Assembly (NCBI RefSeq): GCF_021390335.1
Contig: NZ_JAJUXK010000006.1
Coordinates: forward strand, 186,001 to 250,000
Origin: Dyadobacter sp. CY343
Lineage (GTDB): Bacteria; Bacteroidota; Bacteroidia; Cytophagales; Spirosomataceae
DNA length: 64,000 bases
Direction of reading: 5' to 3'
Shown piece by piece: positions 59,413 to 64,000 of the stretch; position 1 is the first letter of the stretch, and every line of letters starts with the position of its first letter. The notes under the pieces were generated by a model that was given only the letters and a program-made list of their open reading frames with translations, did not search any database and had not been told where the DNA came from. Made by a program: the position numbers and the translations under genes.

Positions 59413-59760
59413 TTATTTCATAAATCCGCTCAAATCCAGCCCTGGGATATTGGGTAATACACCCTCTGTCGCTTTTTGTAAATGCGCTTTGATTTTAGGT
59501 TCAATATTATCAAATGCCCTGTTCACAGCGGCTACAATCAGATCTTGCAGCATTTCCTTATCATCCGGCTTAATAAGATCCTGATCAATATCCAGACTGA
59601 TAAGTGCTTTTTGACCGTTTACAGTCGCTTTGACCAGGCCACCGCCCGATTCCGCAGTTTCTGTGATAGTACTCAGCTGATCCTGCGCTTCTTTCATGCG
59701 GGCTTGGAGATCTTTCATTTTCCCCATCATACCCATCATGTCTGCCATATTTCCAAACAT
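59413..59760 (-). CDS. ybaB: YbaB/EbfC nucleoid-associated protein
   Basis: 115 residues. A Met-rich helical N-terminus (MMGMMGKMKDLQARMKEAQD) is followed by GLVKATVNGQKALISLDIDQ and DLIVAAVNRAFDNIEPKI, the YbaB core. The protein binds DNA as a dimer and often sits beside recR or dnaX; here neither is present. Candidate co-transcribed gene: the GT2 glycosyltransferase. Confidence 0.93.
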   Translation of the reverse strand: MFGNMADMMGMMGKMKDLQARMKEAQDQLSTITETAESGGGLVKATVNGQKALISLDIDQDLIKPDDKEMLQDLIVAAVNRAFDNIEPKIKAHLQKATEGVLPNIPGLDLSGFMK

Positions 59761-59806
59761 ATCTAAACTGTTAAGTGCCAGCGTCTAAAAATTTCTTAAA
59801 AGACTT

Positions 59807-61735
59807 CTACCTTAAAAGCATAAAAGTACCACTTTTTTCAACTGTTTGGTTGATGTCATCTACGAAAGTCATTTTGTAAACGTAAGATCCGACCGGGGCG
59901 TTTTCACCTTTAATGGTACCATCCCAGCCAGTATTTATATCTTCCGAATGAAAAACAACCTGCCCCCACCTGTTCATTACCGAAAATGTAAAAGCTTGAA
60001 GTTGTGTGGACTTGGCTTCCAACACATCGTTGTAACCGTCTCCATTCGGGCTGAAAGCATCAGGAACAAATACTCCCGCACTTCTGCGATAGTTGATAAT
60101 ATTGGAAAGGCTCTCAAAATCTCCGTCCGGCGAAGTGGCGCGGATTTGGAAGTTATATTCGAGGTCGCTTTGTGCACTGAGCTGAATCGTGTATTGGGTA
60201 TTCATTTGAGTCGGAATAATCGTCTCGCCGCTGCTAGTGCCGCGCTGCACAACTTCATATCCAGTTATTCCTCCGAGAACGGGCAACTCTGGTGTCCAGC
60301 CGAGTGAAACAAAATCCTTTTTTAACAGCATCGTGCACACGGGCTGTGAAGGAGGCAGTTTTTGACCGCAGGAATTCTGGTAGCTCATCCGATAGCAATA
60401 CGACATTTCGTTGGTTTTAACGGTTATGTCGGAATACTCGCTGTCATTATAAAGTGTGATAATTTTTTTAAAAGTCGAAGTGCCCGCTTCTGCTCTTTCG
60501 ATCGTCATATCATAGCTGCTATTCGGGCCGGAACCGGGTACACTTGCCTTGATTGTAACTATATTATCTCCGAGCACAGAAACAGATGCTTTTTCAATAG
60601 GTCTCGGATTTGAAATTTCTGTCCTGACTCCAACCGGCGCCGAAGTAGAAGTAACATCTCCTATTTTAGCAACAATATGGTAATCCGAGTAGCTGCCGCA
60701 CTCTACTTCTTCATCTGTGTAAGTAACATCAGCGATAGATGTAAAGCTTTTCAGAATCGTCCCGTCTTTCACCAGATCATATCCGGTAAAACCTTCGGCA
60801 ATCGGATATTGATTCCATTTCAATATGTTTTTGCCTTCGCTGGATTCCCCTGAAAGCGCCATGCTTGCATAGATTTTACTGTCGCGGGCTCCCTGGCAGA
60901 GATCGGCTGATGAAAGCTTAACCTGATAGGTTTGCTTTGCATTCAGATTTTGAATATCAAACGGCTGTACCCCGCCAGACGATCTTGTTCCAGCAGTCGT
61001 GTAAGTGTTCCCATTTGCGCTATACTTGATCTCGGTTGGGATGGCAACAACTCCTTGGTAATTAACCCGAAGCGTACCGTCCCCTCGCATTTCCAAGGCT
61101 TTTACTTCAATCTCATTAAGCTGTGCCTGCTGAAAAGAAATGGGTAGTGAAAATGTGTTGCCTTGTGAACACGCTTTCCCTGCGGCATATTGACCGGTAA
61201 ATTTTACTACCGGACTTGCAGAAGTGTTTGTATAAGTATGATCGATTGTCAAAGCTGATCCCTTTTGCCACATAAAGGTCTGCCCGTCCCCCCACTGAAT
61301 TTCAACTTGGTCATACCTCGGCAGAACAGCGTTGTTTACAAGACTTATTGTGACTTTACCACCGCCGCAAGAAGTATATTGAGCCGTAATCGCGGCCGTT
61401 TCATACACAGTAATTTTCTTACACTCGTAAACTCTCCCAGTCGATATGGCAACCTGTTGTAAAAGCGTGAAGGTACCGGGAGTAGCGTAGCGAAAATTTG
61501 AAATGTCCTGAAGTGATGGTGTAAACGAAGCTCCGTCGTAAAATTGAGTGTACCCTATTGCAATTGCATTCGGCACGGTATTGACTACCCGAACTGACAA
61601 AGGTGCGCAGCCCTCGGTCACATTGATATCAAACCCACCCCCGCCACGGTCACAAAGACCTTGCGCATTGACGGAAGTATTGAAGAGACAAAGAAAAATG
61701 AATACGAAAAATTGAAGAGGTAACAGTAATCTCAT
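59807..61735 (-). CDS. Type IX secretion substrate with PKD-like and gliding-type C-terminal domains
   Basis: 642 residues from the ATG at 61735 (MRLLLPLQFFVFIFLCLFNT), with the signal cleaved after VNAQ. PKD-like beta domains (GGGFDINVTEGCAPLSVRVV) and a fibronectin-like middle with many Cys-containing segments follow. The C-terminal sorting domain is VFVPDAFSPNGDGYNDVLEA, WGQVVFHSEDINTGWDGT and GSYVYKMTFVDD, the gliding motility-associated C-terminal (type B) domain. It should be exported through the type IX system to the surface. It is paralogous to the next gene upstream. Confidence 0.92.
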   Translation of the reverse strand: MRLLLPLQFFVFIFLCLFNTSVNAQGLCDRGGGGFDINVTEGCAPLSVRVVNTVPNAIAIGYTQFYDGASFTPSLQDISNFRYATPGTFTLLQQVAISTGRVYECKKITVYETAAITAQYTSCGGGKVTISLVNNAVLPRYDQVEIQWGDGQTFMWQKGSALTIDHTYTNTSASPVVKFTGQYAAGKACSQGNTFSLPISFQQAQLNEIEVKALEMRGDGTLRVNYQGVVAIPTEIKYSANGNTYTTAGTRSSGGVQPFDIQNLNAKQTYQVKLSSADLCQGARDSKIYASMALSGESSEGKNILKWNQYPIAEGFTGYDLVKDGTILKSFTSIADVTYTDEEVECGSYSDYHIVAKIGDVTSTSAPVGVRTEISNPRPIEKASVSVLGDNIVTIKASVPGSGPNSSYDMTIERAEAGTSTFKKIITLYNDSEYSDITVKTNEMSYCYRMSYQNSCGQKLPPSQPVCTMLLKKDFVSLGWTPELPVLGGITGYEVVQRGTSSGETIIPTQMNTQYTIQLSAQSDLEYNFQIRATSPDGDFESLSNIINYRRSAGVFVPDAFSPNGDGYNDVLEAKSTQLQAFTFSVMNRWGQVVFHSEDINTGWDGTIKGENAPVGSYVYKMTFVDDINQTVEKSGTFMLLR

Positions 61736-61902
61736 AAGTGTGTAATATTTAGCTTCGGCTATTAAAGACAATCAATTAACACTGAGTGGTATGGAATGAA
61801 ATCGTGTCGGGGAGATTCTAATGTAAGCGTCACAATTTACGCAAATAATTAACGGAAGAGTCTGGAAACTATTATCCGTACAATAAATGGATTAGAAAAA
61901 TC

Positions 61903-63843
61903 CTATCTAATCAATAAAAAACTCCCTTTCTTGGAGAATTTGCGGCCAAAGGTATCGACCGCCTCGATCTGATAGATATAGTAGCCGCCCGCAGCATTCC
62001 CGCTGGCCACTTTCCCGTCCCAAGTTTCTGCGAGATTTTGCGAATGGTACACCACTTCACCCCAGCGATCAAATACCGACATTTGAAATTCTGAAATAAA
62101 ATATGCTTTCACCTCAAACCGCTCATTATGCGTATCCCCGTTTGGCGTAAATGCATCTGGGACTAAAACAATAGGCTGGCTTCTGAAATTGAGCACATTG
62201 GAAGAACTTACCAGCGCGCCGTCGGCAGACTTCGCTTCAATCTGAAAAGAATTGGAAGACTGCGCCGCAAGATCCAGCGAATGAGCAATCTGCAATTGTT
62301 TAGGGATTGTCTGCTCGATATTTCCCTGATCATCAAGCTGATGCAGGTCGTAACTCCCGACTGGCTCCGTAAAAGGTGAATCAGAAGTCCAGACGATTTC
62401 CGGCGTGCGGCTGGATAAAAGGATCGAGCAAATAGGCTGACTAAATCCGGGCGACCTCAGATTGCACGCATTTTCATATTGAAAACGATAACAGTAAGAA
62501 TTCTCATTCGTACTAACCGCATTGTCAACAAACTGCAAGCTCTGATTATCTGTCGGGGATACCTTTTGATAGTCCGAACTTCCGGCCAAAGCACGCTCGA
62601 TGATCAGGTCGTAACTGCTTGTTAATCCTTCTCCCGACAACTGAACCTGCGTATTAATGACATTTTCGGCTTGCACTGTCACGCTGGCCTGCGTGACCAG
62701 ACCTGGCGGCGCAGTTTTTGGTTTAATACTGATTGGTGCGGAATAGGAACGAACATCGTTTTCAATGATCGCGACGATCTCATATTTATAGGTATTGCCG
62801 CATTTCACATCCGTGTCAAGGTAGGAAAGCGCGTCTGCCGATGTAAAAACGACCGATCCGTCCCGTTTTAACTGATATTGAATCAGATTTTCAGTATTTG
62901 CCAAATGCGCCCACGAAACGGAAATGATCTCGTCCAGCGATAAGCTGCCCTCCATTACATTCATGCTCGCCACTGCCGGGCTTTCGATCAGGTTGTCGCA
63001 GATATTTTTCGAAGATAACTTGAACCGATATTTCTGTTTTGGATCAAGACCCGGAACGGTAACAGATTGCGTACCGCCCGTTTGCCCCGACTTCCCTGTC
63101 GACACAAAATTTCCATCGCCGTTCTCTATCAATAATTCGCTGGGAATACCTTCAATTCCCTCGTAGAGGACTTTTGCTTCTCCGTTTTCCTGCAATGCAA
63201 CGCTTTTAATCACAATACTTGCAAGCGATTGCGGGCCGGAACCTGTGAGTGTCTTAGTCACTATTTTCTGCTGACAATCTGCATTTCGGTAGCTTCCGCG
63301 TATGGTCACAGCAGGTTTGGTACCGGCAGAGTAAGTATGGTCGACAAAAGAGGTATTGCTATTTGGGTCAATACTTTGATTAGATCCGTCGCCCCAATTG
63401 ATCACAATGGCATCGTAAGCTTTTGAAATACTATCATTTACCATCATTAACCTCACTTTTCCACTCGGGCACACAATCAGTTCCGCATTGGGCGCGCGGG
63501 TTTCCTTTACAACAATATCCGTACACTGACTGAAACCGGTTCCATTCGCACTGCCGAACTGCAAAATCGTGTAAGTACCGGGAAGCGCGTAAGTGTGGCT
63601 GGAATCCTGCGTGGTCTCCGATTGTGTCGGGACAGTTGTGCGCGAGCGATCGAAATCGAAGGCATAAGTAACGTTTTCAGACTTGGGAACCAGGTTTTTA
63701 ACCGTCACCGAGAGTGGCGCGCAACCGGTTGACGGGGTGAGAGAAAACCCGCCGGTATTCCCGCAAAAGCTTTGACCAGTTACATACAGAGGCGCCAGAA
63801 AAGCCACGCCCAGAATTAGTATGATCAACTGCCTGAAATTCAT
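61903..63843 (-). CDS. Paralogous type IX secretion substrate with PKD-like and gliding-type C-terminal domains
   Basis: 646 residues with a signal peptide (IILILGVAFLAPLYVTGQ). The layout matches its downstream neighbour: CGNTGGFSLTPSTGCAPLSVTV at the start of the mature chain, a middle region with QYENACNLRSPGFSQPICSI, and a type B sorting domain (VLVPDAFTPNGDTHNERFEV, WGEVVYHSQNLAETWDGK). About 130 bp separate it from the downstream gene. The tandem pair arose by duplication and diverged considerably. The function on the cell surface is unknown. Confidence 0.92.
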   Translation of the reverse strand: MNFRQLIILILGVAFLAPLYVTGQSFCGNTGGFSLTPSTGCAPLSVTVKNLVPKSENVTYAFDFDRSRTTVPTQSETTQDSSHTYALPGTYTILQFGSANGTGFSQCTDIVVKETRAPNAELIVCPSGKVRLMMVNDSISKAYDAIVINWGDGSNQSIDPNSNTSFVDHTYSAGTKPAVTIRGSYRNADCQQKIVTKTLTGSGPQSLASIVIKSVALQENGEAKVLYEGIEGIPSELLIENGDGNFVSTGKSGQTGGTQSVTVPGLDPKQKYRFKLSSKNICDNLIESPAVASMNVMEGSLSLDEIISVSWAHLANTENLIQYQLKRDGSVVFTSADALSYLDTDVKCGNTYKYEIVAIIENDVRSYSAPISIKPKTAPPGLVTQASVTVQAENVINTQVQLSGEGLTSSYDLIIERALAGSSDYQKVSPTDNQSLQFVDNAVSTNENSYCYRFQYENACNLRSPGFSQPICSILLSSRTPEIVWTSDSPFTEPVGSYDLHQLDDQGNIEQTIPKQLQIAHSLDLAAQSSNSFQIEAKSADGALVSSSNVLNFRSQPIVLVPDAFTPNGDTHNERFEVKAYFISEFQMSVFDRWGEVVYHSQNLAETWDGKVASGNAAGGYYIYQIEAVDTFGRKFSKKGSFLLIR

Positions 63844-64000
63844 AAGTGAGTATAAATGTCCCGGAATAAGCCGATTTTCAATTTAAATACATTGAAACGG
63901 TAAAGGTAAATCCGTTGTTAAACATTCGGATAAGTTCAAAAATAGAACTTTCGATATTAACAATATACCTTTGCAAGGTAAAAACGAGTTTTGGTTTAAA

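Overview
The window looks like a chromosomal segment of a Bacteroidota bacterium, most likely Cytophagales and close to Dyadobacter. This rests on gene content and style: type IX secretion and gliding genes (porT-like, gldH), two large proteins with gliding-motility-type C-terminal sorting domains, menaquinone synthesis, SusC-era TonB/ExbB/ExbD machinery with two ExbD copies, the 630-residue PurF form, and promoters resembling TTG-N(17-23)-TAnnTTTG with few Shine-Dalgarno sites. The genus is an inference.

Layout. 0-2.3 kb: a leftward exbB-exbD-exbD-tonB energy-transduction operon, with tonB cut by the window edge. 2.9-12.8 kb: housekeeping genes (gatC, omega-amidase-like nitrilase, def, ruvX, recJ, lptB, recO, purF-like) with small secreted proteins. 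12.8-15.0 kb: a nuoK-nuoJ-nuoI block separated from other complex I genes, in which NuoI carries a long repetitive Pro/Ala/Lys tail. 15.1-23.2 kb: a polysaccharide cluster (glycosyltransferase, heparinase II/III-like protein, two-domain dehydrogenase, Gfo/Idh/MocA dehydrogenase, TIM-barrel sugar isomerase-like protein) followed by a frameshifted lipoprotein gene. 23.2-23.6 kb: tRNA-Val with two degenerate tandem copies of its 3' part plus terminator, at an exact 123-bp period. 23.7-27.4 kb: porT-like, menG, an outer-membrane protein, a PD-(D/E)XK protein and a Fic remnant.

27.44-46.73 kb: a mobilizable integrative element of about 19.3 kb, inserted in the 3' end of tRNA-Phe and bounded by 24-bp direct repeats. 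Its left end has a tyrosine recombinase. Its right part has relaxase, MobC, a ParA-like ATPase, a Toprim primase, a RepA-like ATPase and an excisionase-like HTH protein, with a candidate oriT and a cluster of 9-bp iteron-like repeats. The cargo between them is AT-rich and resembles a defence island: an HTH/Doc toxin-antitoxin pair, a restriction-modification operon (split methyltransferase pair, GIY-YIG-type nuclease-helicase with a DUF4926-like tail, DUF6883-like partner), an opposite-strand module of a caspase-like CHAT protease, a DUF2188-like protein and a 36-residue basic peptide, and an MqsR-like toxin with a Panacea-domain antitoxin. The CHAT module and the DUF4926/DUF6883 attachment to the restriction operon are the best candidates for undescribed biology.

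46.9-64 kb: chromosome again, with an Fe-S electron-transfer pair, gldH, an AI-2E-type permease, an orphan-looking response regulator, an AsmA-like giant, lysS, a cold-shock protein, a PspC-domain protein, a GT2 glycosyltransferase, ybaB and two paralogous type IX secretion substrates.
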